From contig JAXGQB010000019.1 of NCBI GenBank assembly GCA_040766655.1, forward strand, positions 1 to 64,000: a DNA stretch of 64,000 bases. Reading direction: 5' to 3'. The translations under genes were made by a program, and so were the position numbers. This document shows positions 50,898 through 60,240 of the stretch, piece by piece. Numbering within the stretch: position 1 is the first letter of the stretch; every line of letters starts with the position of its first letter. The notes below the pieces were generated by a model. It searched no databases. It saw nothing but the letters and a program-made list of their open reading frames with translations, and was not told where the DNA came from. The DNA is from JALOOB01 sp040766655 (GTDB lineage Bacteria > Chloroflexota > Anaerolineae > CG2-30-64-16).

Positions 50898-52133
50898 ATG
50901 AAGACCCACAAGGGGCTGCTGTCCGCCCAATCAGCAGCCGAGCCTAACCCCATGGACAGTTTGCCGCTGGACGCCTTCGATTTTTCCAGGATTCGACAGG
51001 GCGACACCGTAGAAGGCACAATCGTCAGCATCGGTCCCAATCAACTTCTCGTCGCAATTCCGTACAAAGCGGACGCCATCGTCGACCCGCGCGAGCTGGA
51101 GCGTCTCGGCAAGGAGTTCCTGGATGGCATGTCGGTCGGTGACCCGATCACTGCGGTGGTCGTGCAACCCGAAGATCGCGACGGGAATGTGGTCATCTCT
51201 CTCGCCCGTGCCCAGCAGGAACAGGACTGGCAACAGGCGGAGGAACTATTCGAGTCGCAGGACGTCTTTGAAGGTGTGGTCACCGGCTACAACCGCGGTG
51301 GCGTGATCATTCGGGTGGGACGGGTGCGCGGCTTCGTTCCGGCCTCGCAGTTGTCGGCCCGATGGCAGGCGCAGCAAGACCCGGAGGGCGATCCCGAACA
51401 GCGCTGGGCCAGGCTGGTGGGCCAGGCCATGCAGTTGAAGGTGGTCGAACTGGATCGCCAGCGCAATCGGCTGATCCTGTCCGAGCGCGCAGCCATGCGG
51501 GAGTGGCGCAAGAGTCAGAAGGATCGCCTGCTTTCGACCCTTAACAAAGGTGATGTCCTGAAAGGGATCGTCACGAGTATCGCGGACTTCGGCGCTTTCG
51601 TCGATCTCGGCGGAGCCGATGGCCTGATCCATCTCTCCGAGCTGGCGTGGCATCGCGTGGAGCACCCGCGCGAGATCGTGCGCATCGGCCAGGAGGTGGA
51701 GGTCTACGTCATGAACGTCGACGAAGATCGCAAGCGTATCGGCCTGAGCCTGCGGCGCCTGACACCCGAGCCATGGACCATCGTCGCTGACCAGTATGTG
51801 GTCGGCCAGGTGCTCACGGTCGTCGTCACACGCCTGACTGCCTTCGGCGCGTTTGCCAGGATGGACGACGCCATCGAAGGGCTGATCCACATCTCGGAGA
51901 TGGCCGACTATCGGATCAACCATCCGAAGGAGATCGTGCAGGAAGGTGACGAGGTCGAGGTGCGGATCATCCGCATCGACCCGCAGCATCGCCGCATCGG
52001 CCTGAGCTTGCGCCAGGCCTCGGACGACGCGTACGTGGACTGGCAGGCGACCATCGAGGACGACGGAGACGCCGAATCGGATGACGCGACCGAGGAGCCT
52101 GCCACAGAGATGCTTCCGTTGGAGAACCCGTGA
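50898..52133 (+). CDS. S1 RNA-binding domain protein (ribosomal protein S1-like)
   Basis: 411 residues with four S1 domains. Domains 1 and 2 are less typical (GDTVEGTIVSIGPNQLLV; VFEGVVTGYNRGGVIIRV). Domains 3 and 4 are canonical (LKGIVTSIADFGAFVDL with GLIHLSEL; VVTRLTAFGAFARM with GLIHISEM), each ending in RIGLSLR. Such proteins bind mRNA on the 30S subunit and help initiation. The acidic C-terminal tail is typical. ATG 50898 follows TTGGAGGGGGAG. It is shorter than the six-domain S1 of Proteobacteria, like forms of Gram-positive-type bacteria. Confidence 0.9.
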   Translation: MKTHKGLLSAQSAAEPNPMDSLPLDAFDFSRIRQGDTVEGTIVSIGPNQLLVAIPYKADAIVDPRELERLGKEFLDGMSVGDPITAVVVQPEDRDGNVVISLARAQQEQDWQQAEELFESQDVFEGVVTGYNRGGVIIRVGRVRGFVPASQLSARWQAQQDPEGDPEQRWARLVGQAMQLKVVELDRQRNRLILSERAAMREWRKSQKDRLLSTLNKGDVLKGIVTSIADFGAFVDLGGADGLIHLSELAWHRVEHPREIVRIGQEVEVYVMNVDEDRKRIGLSLRRLTPEPWTIVADQYVVGQVLTVVVTRLTAFGAFARMDDAIEGLIHISEMADYRINHPKEIVQEGDEVEVRIIRIDPQHRRIGLSLRQASDDAYVDWQATIEDDGDAESDDATEEPATEMLPLENP

Positions 52134-52176
52134 GGCCGGGGGTCCTGGCCTTGGGCTGAGACTCAATTCCTAACCA

Positions 52177-52214
52177 AAGGGGCGGAGGCGCTGAGTGCAC
52201 TCCGCCCCTTTTTT
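52177..52214 (+). terminator. Terminator of the S1 gene
   Basis: AAGGGGCGGAG pairs with CTCCGCCCCTT (11 bp) and is followed by a run of six T near 52209-52214. A standard intrinsic terminator. Confidence 0.88.
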
Positions 52215-52294
52215 GTTCTCTGCGATACGCCGCGGCTTGCGCTGGGTGCGGGCAGGCCAAAGGAACGCGGCTTACGACGCCCCATACCCGGTGT

Positions 52295-52303
52295 GCTATA
52301 ATC
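52295..52303 (+). promoter_or_regulatory. Extended -10 promoter of clpC
   Basis: TGCTATAAT at 52295-52303 is a consensus extended -10 element. No strong -35 is needed or seen. The leader to clpC is about 85 bases; I see no CIRCE or CtsR-type palindrome in it. Confidence 0.65.
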
Positions 52304-52395
52304 TTCATAGGATCGTAGTGATATCGATGCTGAGCGCCAGTTGAAGCAAGCGAGATAAGGATGACACGCCCCCTGTGGCGTGAAGGATGAGAATT

Positions 52396-54905
52396 ATGTC
52401 GGACAAACTTGACCGATTTACTAAGCATGCACGTCAGGTGCTGCAGATAGCCCAGGAAGAAGCCATCCGTATGAACCACAACTACGTGGGTACGGAGCAT
52501 CTTCTGCTGGGCCTGGCAAAGGAAGAGAACGGGCTGGCGTCCAGGGTCTTGAGGGAGGCCGGGGCAACGCCGGCCGAGGTGGCTCACCAGGTGGAGCACA
52601 TGGCGCCCCACAATCCTCGCCCGCCTTTTGGCAAGCCGACGTTGACGCCGCGAACCAAGCGGGTGATCGAGCTGGCGGTTGAGGAAGCGCGCCAGATGGG
52701 TCACCCGTACATCGGCACCGAGCATCTGCTGTTGGGCCTGTTGCGCGAGAATGAGGGCATCGCGGCTGAAGTGCTGCGCAACGTCAATGTCAGCATCGAT
52801 GCGCTGCGCCAGCAGACGACCCGGGCGATGCTCGAGAGCCAGATACAGGAGACCTCTACCAAGAAACGGGAGAGCAACACGCCGCTCACGGATCAGCTGG
52901 GCTTCGACCTCACCGCGCGCGCGGAGGAAGGCCGGCTGGACCCGGTGATCGGGCGCGAGAAGGAAATCGAGCGCGTGATCCAGATTTTGAGCCGGCGGAC
53001 GAAAAATAATCCTGCGCTGATCGGCGAGCCGGGTGTCGGCAAGACCGCCATCGTAGAGGGTCTGGCTCAGCGCATCATCGACGGAGACGTGCCAGAGACA
53101 CTGATCGATAAGCGCGTGCTCATGCTCGACGTGGGCTCACTCGTCGCGGGCACGATGTACCGGGGCCAGTTCGAGGAGCGCCTGAAGAAGGTGATCGAGG
53201 AGATCACCAACTCGGATGCGATCCTCTTCATCGACGAGGTGCACATGCTGGTCGGCGCAGGCTCGGCCGGCAGCAGCATGGATGCGGCGAACCTGCTTAA
53301 GCCCGCACTGGCGCGCGGGGAACTGCAGTGCATCGGCGCGACCACCCTGGATGAGTACCGCAAGTACATCGAGGGCGACGCGGCCCTGGAGCGTCGGTTC
53401 CAGCCCGTGCTGGTGGACGAGCCCACGATCGAGGAGACAATCGACATCCTCAAGGGCGTGCGCAAGATGTACGAGGCGCACCACCAGCTTCAGATCAGCG
53501 ATGACGCGCTCACCGCGGCCGCGCGGCTGTCCGCGCGCTACGTGCCCGACCGGTTCCTGCCCGATAAGGCCATCGACCTGATGGACGAGGCAGCCAGCCG
53601 CGTGCGCATGTACAAGGCGCCGTATGCCAACACGCTTAGGGAGACGTTTCGCGAGCTGAAGAGCACGCAGAAGGCCAAGGAGCAGGCTGTCGAATCCAAG
53701 CGCTTCGACGACGCGCTGGATCTGCGGCACCAGGAGCTCGACCTGGAGCGCAAGCTGGAGCAACTGCGCAAGGGGTGGCAGGAAGCGGTGCCCCAGCCGC
53801 TTGTGGGTGAAGAGGATATCGCCGAGGTCGTCGGCATGTGGACGGGCATCCCGATGGTGCGCCTGGTGGGCGAAGAGACCGCGCGGCTGCTCGAGATGGA
53901 GGGCTATCTCCACAAGCGCGTCGTCGGCCAGGATGAGCCGGTGAAGGCGATCTCCCGCGCGGTGCGCCGCGCGCGCACGGGCCTGAAGGATCCCAAGCGG
54001 CCCATCGGTACGTTCATGTTCCTCGGGCCCACGGGCGTCGGAAAGACGCTGCTGGCCAAGAGCCTGGCGGAATTCCTCTTCGGCTCCGAGGACGCACTCA
54101 TCAAGATCGACATGAGCGAATTCATGGAGCGACATAACGTCAGCCGGCTGGTCGGGGCTCCTCCGGGCTACGTGGGATACGATGAAGGCGGCCAGCTGAG
54201 CGAGGCGGTCCGGCGGCGGCCGTACTCCGTCGTCCTGCTGGACGAGGTCGAGAAGGCTCACCCCGAGGTCTTCAACATGCTGTTGCAGATCATGGAAGAC
54301 GGCAATCTGAGCGATGCCAAGGGCCGGAGGGTCGATTTCCGAAACGCCATCCTCATCATGACGTCCAACGTGGGCGCGAACCTGCTGAAGCACGGCGGTT
54401 CACTGGGCTTTGCTACCACCCGGGACGAGCTCGCGCGGCAGGAAGACGAGTACCAGGTGATGAAGGACAAGGTGACCGAGGCGCTGAAGCGGACGTTCCG
54501 CCCGGAGTTCCTAAATCGCCTGGACGGCATCATGGTGTTCCGCAGCCTGACCAAGGAGCAGATCAAGGAGATCGTGGATCTTGAGCTGCACCGTGTCGGC
54601 GACCAGCTCATCGAGCAGGGCGTGAGCCTCGAGCTCGATGACGAGGTCAAGAGCTACCTGGCCGACGAGGGCTACGATGCGGAGTACGGCGCGCGCCGCT
54701 GCGGCGCATCATCCAGGACAAACTGGAAGATCGCCTGAGCGAGGCGCTGCTGGGTGGCGAGATCAAGGCCGGCGATCGGGTCAGGATCGTGTTGGACGAC
54801 AATAAGACGCTGCAACTCATCGTCGAGCCCGCGCCCTCGGTCACGGCACCTGAGGTGACCGAAACGACCGAACAGACCGAAGCGACCGGGCAGCTGTTCA
54901 ACTAG
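52396..54905 (+). CDS. clpC: ATP-dependent Clp protease ATPase ClpC (frameshift near 3' end)
   Basis: AAA+ unfoldase partner of ClpP. Two Clp_N repeats (FTKHARQVLQIAQEEAIRM; NYVGTEHLLLGL and YIGTEHLLLGL), first AAA+ with GEPGVGKTA (about residue 210) and FIDEVHML, a middle coiled region, and second AAA+ with GPTGVGKTL (about 545), LLDEVEKAHPEV and the C-terminal domain. The frame fails after EYGAR near 54700: restoring one C in GCGCGCC|GCTGCGG gives RPLRRIIQDKLEDRL and the tail to TAG 54905. As written, the protein ends at 54738 with a false tail. ATG 52396 has GAAGGA in front; ATG 52387 is possible. A single missing base in a conserved gene looks like a sequence error, but a real mutation is not excluded. 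Confidence 0.9.
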
Positions 54906-54928
54906 GCCGGCTGCTCGACAGGGATGCC

Positions 54929-54965
54929 AACAGCCGCGTGCGTTCGCACGTGGCTGTTTTTCTTT
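54929..54965 (+). terminator. Terminator of clpC
   Basis: AACAGCCGCGTGCG pairs with CGCACGTGGCTGTT (one G-U) around a two-base loop, continuing into TTTTTC. A strong intrinsic terminator. Confidence 0.88.
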
Positions 54966-54987
54966 ACGACCGTATGGGAGATGCCCC

Positions 54988-57249
54988 ATGGCCCTTCACC
55001 GCGCCTGGCTGCGCTGCCGGCTGCCCGGATTGCTCGCAGCCCTGACCTTGCTCCTCGTGGCGACCGCTGCCTCCGCACAGGTGCAGCCCTCCGATCCGCC
55101 CTACGTGCCCGGGGAGGTTCTCATCGGCTGGACGCCCGGCAGCGGCCCGCTGCCCCTCGTCACGCCGGTGAAGGAAGGATTCGAGAGCGACCGTCGCGAT
55201 GCTGCCGCCCTGGCGGCCCGCGGCGAGCTGGCGAGCCTGACCGGCCTGCAGGTCCTTTCCGCCCTGCCCGCCCACGGGGTGGCCCGGCTGGCCGTCGCCG
55301 AAGGGCGCGAGGCGGAGGAGATCGCGCGGCTCGGGGCGCTGCCGTGGGTGCGCTACGCGGAGCCCAACTACTACGCGTATGCAGCCGTGGATGCGATCTA
55401 TCCCAACGACCCGGACTTCCCGCGGCAGTGGCACGCGCATCGCGTGGCCGCGCCCCAGGCGTGGGCCGCCACGCCGGGCAGCCTCAGCTTCGTCGTCGCG
55501 GTGCTCGACACCGGCGTGGCCCGCAGCCACCCCGAGTTCGCGTTCAAATTGCTCGCGGGCAAGAACTACATCGATCCCGCGCTGCCGCCCGAAGACGATG
55601 ATACTCAGTTGAGCCATGGGACGCACGTAACCGGCATCATCGCGGCGGGTTTCGATAACGGCATCGGGGTCTCGGGCCTGGCGCCGAACATCAAGATCCT
55701 GCCTCTCAAGGTGCTGAACGCCCAGCGGGTCGGTGCGTTCGGCGCGATCACGGAGGCAGTCTACGATGCGATCAACCTCCAGGCGCAGGTGATCAACCTG
55801 AGCCTGGCCAGCACCTATCATTCGCAGGCGCTCGAGGACGCACTGCGGTACGCCAATCTCAGCGGCGTGCTGGCAGTGGCCGCCGCGGGCAACTGCGCGA
55901 ACGATATCTACAACTGCGGTTCGATCAACCCGAACATGTACCCCGCCGCGTACGACGAGGTATTGGCCGTGGCTGCCAGCGACCGGTTCGACCGGACGAC
56001 CACCTATTCCAGCTATAAGCCGTACATCGATCTGGCCGCGCCCGGCGGCACCAACGATCAACCCGTCTGGAGCACGACGCGCACCGGCTACGGTCCCCTG
56101 TCCGGCACCTCCATGAGCGCGCCCATGGTGTCCGCGGCTGCGGCGCTGGTCTGGGCGATGAGGCCGGGGGCAGGCCCGCAGGAGATCGCGGATATCCTGA
56201 TGAGCACCGCGGACAAGGTGGGATCGAGTCCCTACACCGGCGAGCCGCTCTCCTATGCCACCGGGCGCAACGACTACTTCGGCACGGGGCGACTGAACAT
56301 GGGCCAGGCGGTGCGTTGGGCGTATCCGCCTTCGTTGACGCGCGTGACGGAGAGGCAGTCCTTCCTGCTCGGCGCGCCGGCCATGACCCAGTCACGCACC
56401 ATCCAACTCGCCAACCCGAGCAGCCAGGGCGTGATCTGGCAAGCGACGGTCACCAGCGGTGCAGATTGGCTGTCCGTGTCGCCACCCAGCGGCGCGAGTG
56501 TCTTCAGCACGCCCGCCTCACTGGCCCTGACGGCCAGCCGGGGTGGGTTGGCGCCGGGGATGTATTGGGCGACCGTGCGGGTCGAGCCGCTGTACCCCGC
56601 CGGACTGGAGGGCTTCGACGTGACCGCCTCGTTGCTGATCGTTTCCTCCCTTCGTTCGGCGCACCTGCCGATGGCTGTCAACAACGCCGGCCCTTCCTGG
56701 CTGGATCCGGACGCGCCCGGCGTGCTCTATCGCAGCCCGCTGAGCCTGGGGAACGATGTCCTGCAGAACGTCGCCCTGCCCTTCGGGCTTGCCTTCTACG
56801 GCGCAACTTACGGCTCGCTTCTCGTGTCGGACAACGGCACGGTCATCTTCGGGTCGACGGGTTCAGCCAACATGCGGGCGCCGGCCTTCTGCCCGGGCAA
56901 CGGCATGGCGCCCAACAACGCGGTGTTCGTGTATGCGGTGGACTGGGACCCGGCATTGGGCGGCGAGATCGTGGTGCACCAGCCCAATGCGGAAACGTTC
57001 GTCGTCACCTGGCAGGGGATGCGCCGCGCAGCCAGCCCACTCGCGCAGTCGTTCCAGCTGGTCGTGCAGAGCAGCGGATCGATGCATGCCAACTACCGGG
57101 CCGTCGAGGGCCCGACGCCTGGCATCATCGGAACCGAGAGCTTCGACGCGGCGTTTTCACAGCAGGTCCTGTGCAACGGCGCGGGCCGCCAGGTGCGGAG
57201 CGGCGACACGGTCCACTTTGTGACGCACCTGCCATGGATGCACCCGTAG
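54988..57249 (+). CDS. Secreted S8 subtilisin-family serine protease
   Basis: 753 residues with a signal peptide (LLAALTLLLVATAASAQ). An inhibitor-like propeptide (about 35-130) precedes the catalytic domain. Triad: Asp in VLDTGVAR (about 174), His in SHGTHVTGI (about 210) and Ser in SGTSMSAPMV (about 374). The C-terminal 300 residues hold a BACON-like module (ADWLSVSPPSG) and a further beta-rich domain around LPFGLAFYGATYGSLLVSDNGT. It would digest proteins outside the cell or at the surface. ATG 54988 follows GGGAGATG. No inhibitor or secretion gene is next to it. Confidence 0.92.
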   Translation: MALHRAWLRCRLPGLLAALTLLLVATAASAQVQPSDPPYVPGEVLIGWTPGSGPLPLVTPVKEGFESDRRDAAALAARGELASLTGLQVLSALPAHGVARLAVAEGREAEEIARLGALPWVRYAEPNYYAYAAVDAIYPNDPDFPRQWHAHRVAAPQAWAATPGSLSFVVAVLDTGVARSHPEFAFKLLAGKNYIDPALPPEDDDTQLSHGTHVTGIIAAGFDNGIGVSGLAPNIKILPLKVLNAQRVGAFGAITEAVYDAINLQAQVINLSLASTYHSQALEDALRYANLSGVLAVAAAGNCANDIYNCGSINPNMYPAAYDEVLAVAASDRFDRTTTYSSYKPYIDLAAPGGTNDQPVWSTTRTGYGPLSGTSMSAPMVSAAAALVWAMRPGAGPQEIADILMSTADKVGSSPYTGEPLSYATGRNDYFGTGRLNMGQAVRWAYPPSLTRVTERQSFLLGAPAMTQSRTIQLANPSSQGVIWQATVTSGADWLSVSPPSGASVFSTPASLALTASRGGLAPGMYWATVRVEPLYPAGLEGFDVTASLLIVSSLRSAHLPMAVNNAGPSWLDPDAPGVLYRSPLSLGNDVLQNVALPFGLAFYGATYGSLLVSDNGTVIFGSTGSANMRAPAFCPGNGMAPNNAVFVYAVDWDPALGGEIVVHQPNAETFVVTWQGMRRAASPLAQSFQLVVQSSGSMHANYRAVEGPTPGIIGTESFDAAFSQQVLCNGAGRQVRSGDTVHFVTHLPWMHP

Positions 57250-57301
57250 AAGACGCGTGCATTTCTTCCCGACCAGTTACGGCGTTCGGACGGAGATGCG
57301 G

Positions 57302-57307
57302 TATAAT
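57302..57307 (+). promoter_or_regulatory. -10 element very close to the start codon
   Basis: TATAAT at 57302-57307, only 14 bases before ATG 57322. The mRNA would have almost no leader, and no Shine-Dalgarno sequence precedes the ATG, so leaderless translation is likely. Confidence 0.55.
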
Positions 57308-57321
57308 CGGGCTCATACACT

Positions 57322-58674
57322 ATGAAACACAGCTTCACCCTTTCCAAACCAGGCACTCGTCTGCGCCCATTCACGGGGCTGTTCTACGTTCTCCTTGTGG
57401 GCGTGCTCCTGGCAGGTTGCGGCGGCGGCGCGACGTCGACGCCTCCTGCCCAGAGCCAGGCCACACCGTCGACGGCGGCCAGTCCCACGCCCGTGGCAAC
57501 CGCGACGGTCACGCCTGTCGCCGGCCCGTTGACGCTCACCTGGTGGACGCCCGAGTTTCTGAGCCCGCAGGCGCCGCAGGGCACCGGCGCGCTGCTGACC
57601 GAGCAGCTCGAAGCGTTCAGCGCGGCGCAGGGAGACCTGGTCCGGGTGGAGACGGTCGTCAAGGCGCGCTACGGCAAGGGCGGCCTGTTGGACTTCCTCC
57701 TCACTTCGCAGACGGTCGCGCCGGGCGTGCTTCCCGACCTGATCATGCTCGACGTCGTCGAGTTGGAGAAGGCCGTCGATGCCGGCGCGCTGCAGGCGCT
57801 CGATCTGCTCATCGACCCGAGCGTGACCGACGCGCTGTACCCATTTGCGCGGGAGGCGGGCCGTTTCGGCGAGCGTCTCGATGCAGTGCAGTATCTGGCG
57901 GACATCGGCCACCTGGCGTACCTGACCGCGCAGGTGCCCCAACCCCCGGTCTCGACTGGGGAGATCCTCCAAGGCGGGACGGCCTACCTCTTCCCCCTGG
58001 CCAAGCCCCAGGCCGGCACGAGCGCGCGACCCGTCGAGGGTCTATCGCGTGCTGTGCTGTCGCAGTACCTGTCGGCCGGCGGCATCATGGACGAGGCGCG
58101 CAATCTCACGGCCGAAAAGGCGCCGCTCGAGCAACTCCTTTCGTTCTACGAACGGGGTGCGAAAGCGGGCCTGCTGCCGCCCAACGCGATCGAGATGGCG
58201 GACGGCGAAGAGACGTGGAGCGTCTTTGCACAGGGGCAGGCGCCACTGGCCTACGTCAGCGCGCGGCGCTTTGCGGCCGAGCGCGCGACGCTACAGCCCG
58301 GCTTCGGCCCCGCGCCCGCGTTGAGCATACCGGCCGACCCGATCGCGGGCGGGTGGGCGTTTGCGATCGTCACGCCCGACCCGCAGCGCCAGCAGGTGGC
58401 GGCCGAGCTGATCGCCTGGCTGATGGACCCGGAGCGGTCGGCCGCCATCGCGCGGGTTGCCGGCTGGCTGCCGGTCATGCCGCAGGCGCTGGCAGGCCAG
58501 GCTGACGACCCGTACTTCGCGTTTCTCGACAGTCAGCTGTCCGCGGCGCGCAGCGTGCCGGTCGGGCCGGATTACGAGGACGCGGCCGCACGGATCCAGA
58601 CGGCCGTACTGGCCGTGGTCAAGGGCGAATTGACTGCTGCGGCGGCCGCCGCGGCGGCGCTGACCGCGCCTTAG
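57322..58674 (+). CDS. Orphan family 1 extracellular solute-binding lipoprotein
   Basis: 450 residues. Signal peptide with lipobox LLAGC (Cys 33), Thr/Pro/Ala-rich linker, and a MalE-like fold (LTLTWWTPEFLSP, GVLPDLIMLDVVELEKAV, DPIAGGWAFAIVTPD, ELIAWLMDPERSAAIARVAGWLP). No permease or ATPase genes adjoin, so it either serves a transporter encoded elsewhere or senses a ligand. The sequence is distant from the binding protein at 29727. Likely leaderless mRNA. Confidence 0.85.
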   Translation: MKHSFTLSKPGTRLRPFTGLFYVLLVGVLLAGCGGGATSTPPAQSQATPSTAASPTPVATATVTPVAGPLTLTWWTPEFLSPQAPQGTGALLTEQLEAFSAAQGDLVRVETVVKARYGKGGLLDFLLTSQTVAPGVLPDLIMLDVVELEKAVDAGALQALDLLIDPSVTDALYPFAREAGRFGERLDAVQYLADIGHLAYLTAQVPQPPVSTGEILQGGTAYLFPLAKPQAGTSARPVEGLSRAVLSQYLSAGGIMDEARNLTAEKAPLEQLLSFYERGAKAGLLPPNAIEMADGEETWSVFAQGQAPLAYVSARRFAAERATLQPGFGPAPALSIPADPIAGGWAFAIVTPDPQRQQVAAELIAWLMDPERSAAIARVAGWLPVMPQALAGQADDPYFAFLDSQLSAARSVPVGPDYEDAAARIQTAVLAVVKGELTAAAAAAAALTAP

Positions 58675-58724
58675 CCGCAACCGGCGGCCCCGCCTCCTCG
58701 CTCGATCCGAGAAGGAGCCATCCC

Positions 58725-60143
58725 ATGTCTTCATCCCTGCCTGAGCAGCTTCGGAACGATGTGCTGACCGTGCTGGACGCAGGGATCCGCGCCGTCGATC
58801 CCCACGAGGCCATGCTGGCCAACCTCGCCCTGCAGGATGACGTGCTGCGCATCGGCCCGCAGACGTACCCCCTGGACAACATCGATCGCATCGTCGTCGT
58901 GGGTGGCGGCAAGGCGTGCACGCCCATGGCCGCGGCCGTCTATGAGGTCCTCGGGGATCGCCTGGCCGCGGGATCGGTCAACGTCAAGTACGGCCACACG
59001 GCCGCCGGCGGCGCGTGGCGCCTGCGCTACGGCCGCGGCGGCGAGCCTGCCCCCGCGCCCCGGCCCGCCCCCACCGGCCCCATCCGCCTCGTCGAGGCGG
59101 GCCACCCGGTTCCCGATGCGGCAGGGCTGGCCGGCTCGGAACAGATCGCGACGTTGCTGGGCGATCTCACCGAACGGGACCTGGCGATCGTGCTGATCTC
59201 CGGCGGCGGCTCCGCGCTGCTGCCCCTGCCCGCTCCTTCGATCTCACTCGCGGACTACCGGCAACTGACCGACCTGCTGCTGCGCTCGGGCGCGGACATC
59301 ACCGAGATCAACACGGTGCGCAAGCACTGCTCGGGGCTGCAGGGCGGCCAGCTGGCGCGCCTGGCTGCGCCCGCGCAGGTGGCCACGCTGATCCTCTCCG
59401 ACGTGGTCGGGACGCCGCTCGACGCCATCGCGTCCGGCCCGACCGTGCCCGATCGCAGCACCTTCCGCGACGCGTGGGACATCCTGGCGCGCTACGGCAT
59501 CGCGGACGAAGTCCCGGAGAGCGTGCGCGGCCACCTGGCCAGGGGTGCGGCCGGCGACCTGCCCGACACGCCGAAGGCCGGCGATCCCATCTTCGGGCGG
59601 GTGAACAACGTCATCATCGGGGACAACGCGATTGCGGGCCGGGCAGCCGTCGCGGAGGCGCAACGCCTGGGATTCCACGCCACCCTGCTGACGACGTTCG
59701 TGCAGGGCGAGGCCCGCGAGGTGGGCCGCGCGGTGGCGGGCCTGGCGCAGGGCATCGCGACCGGGCAGTCCGACCTCCGGCCTCCGGTGTGCCTGGTGTT
59801 GGGCGGGGAGACGACGGTCACCATCCGCGGCGGGGGCATGGGCGGCCGGAACCAGGAGCTGGCGCTCAGCGCCGCGATCGCGCTCGCGGGCCACGCGCTG
59901 CCCGAGGGGTGCCAGGTCATCGTCGGCAGCCTGGGCACCGACGGCACCGATGGGCCGACCAGCGCGGCCGGGGGCATCGCGACGCCCGACACACTGCGCC
60001 GCGCAGCAGCTGCGGGCATCGATGCCCGCACCGCGCTGGCCGGCAACGACAGCTATCACTTCCTCGGCGCGCTGGGAGACCTGCTGATCACGGGTCCCAC
60101 GCAGACCAACGTCAACGACCTGATCTTCGTGTTCGTCCGGTAG
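58725..60143 (+). CDS. Glycerate 2-kinase (MOFRL family)
   Basis: 472 residues matching the type-2 glycerate kinase family: RIVVVGGGKACTPMA in the N-terminal domain, VEAGHPVPD, VLISGGGSALLPLP, and in the C-terminal MOFRL domain LVLGGETTVTIRG and GMGGRNQELAL, then GTDGTDGPTSAAGG. It phosphorylates D-glycerate to 2-phosphoglycerate, feeding glycolysis from sugar-acid, glyoxylate or serine breakdown. ATG 58725 follows GAAGGAG. A Pro/Ala-rich insertion lies near residues 108-118. Convergent with the minus-strand ATPase gene; a palindromic repeat and hairpin lie between. Confidence 0.93.
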   Translation: MSSSLPEQLRNDVLTVLDAGIRAVDPHEAMLANLALQDDVLRIGPQTYPLDNIDRIVVVGGGKACTPMAAAVYEVLGDRLAAGSVNVKYGHTAAGGAWRLRYGRGGEPAPAPRPAPTGPIRLVEAGHPVPDAAGLAGSEQIATLLGDLTERDLAIVLISGGGSALLPLPAPSISLADYRQLTDLLLRSGADITEINTVRKHCSGLQGGQLARLAAPAQVATLILSDVVGTPLDAIASGPTVPDRSTFRDAWDILARYGIADEVPESVRGHLARGAAGDLPDTPKAGDPIFGRVNNVIIGDNAIAGRAAVAEAQRLGFHATLLTTFVQGEAREVGRAVAGLAQGIATGQSDLRPPVCLVLGGETTVTIRGGGMGGRNQELALSAAIALAGHALPEGCQVIVGSLGTDGTDGPTSAAGGIATPDTLRRAAAAGIDARTALAGNDSYHFLGALGDLLITGPTQTNVNDLIFVFVR

Positions 60144-60152
60144 GAAATCGAA

Positions 60153-60201
60153 GACCTCCGGGATCGCAGGCCAACCCAAGGCTGGCGCGATCCCGGAGGT
60201 C
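60153..60201. repeat. Nested palindromic intergenic repeat
   Basis: GACCTCCGGGATCGC (60153-60167) and GCGATCCCGGAGGTC (60187-60201) form a perfect 15-bp stem enclosing CCAACCC-aa-GGCTGG. Same design as 18314-18364 with different outer bases; part of a probable dispersed family. It separates two convergent genes. Confidence 0.75.
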
Positions 60202-60211
60202 CGCGTTCTGT

Positions 60212-60239
60212 CGGGCGGCGAGACGAGACTCGCCGCCCG
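60212..60239. terminator. Bidirectional hairpin between convergent genes
   Basis: CGGGCGGCGAG (60212-60222) pairs with CTCGCCGCCCG (60229-60239), loop ACGAGA. It directly precedes the stop of the minus-strand ATPase gene. No T run, so termination strength is uncertain. Confidence 0.55.
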
Positions 60240-60240
60240 G

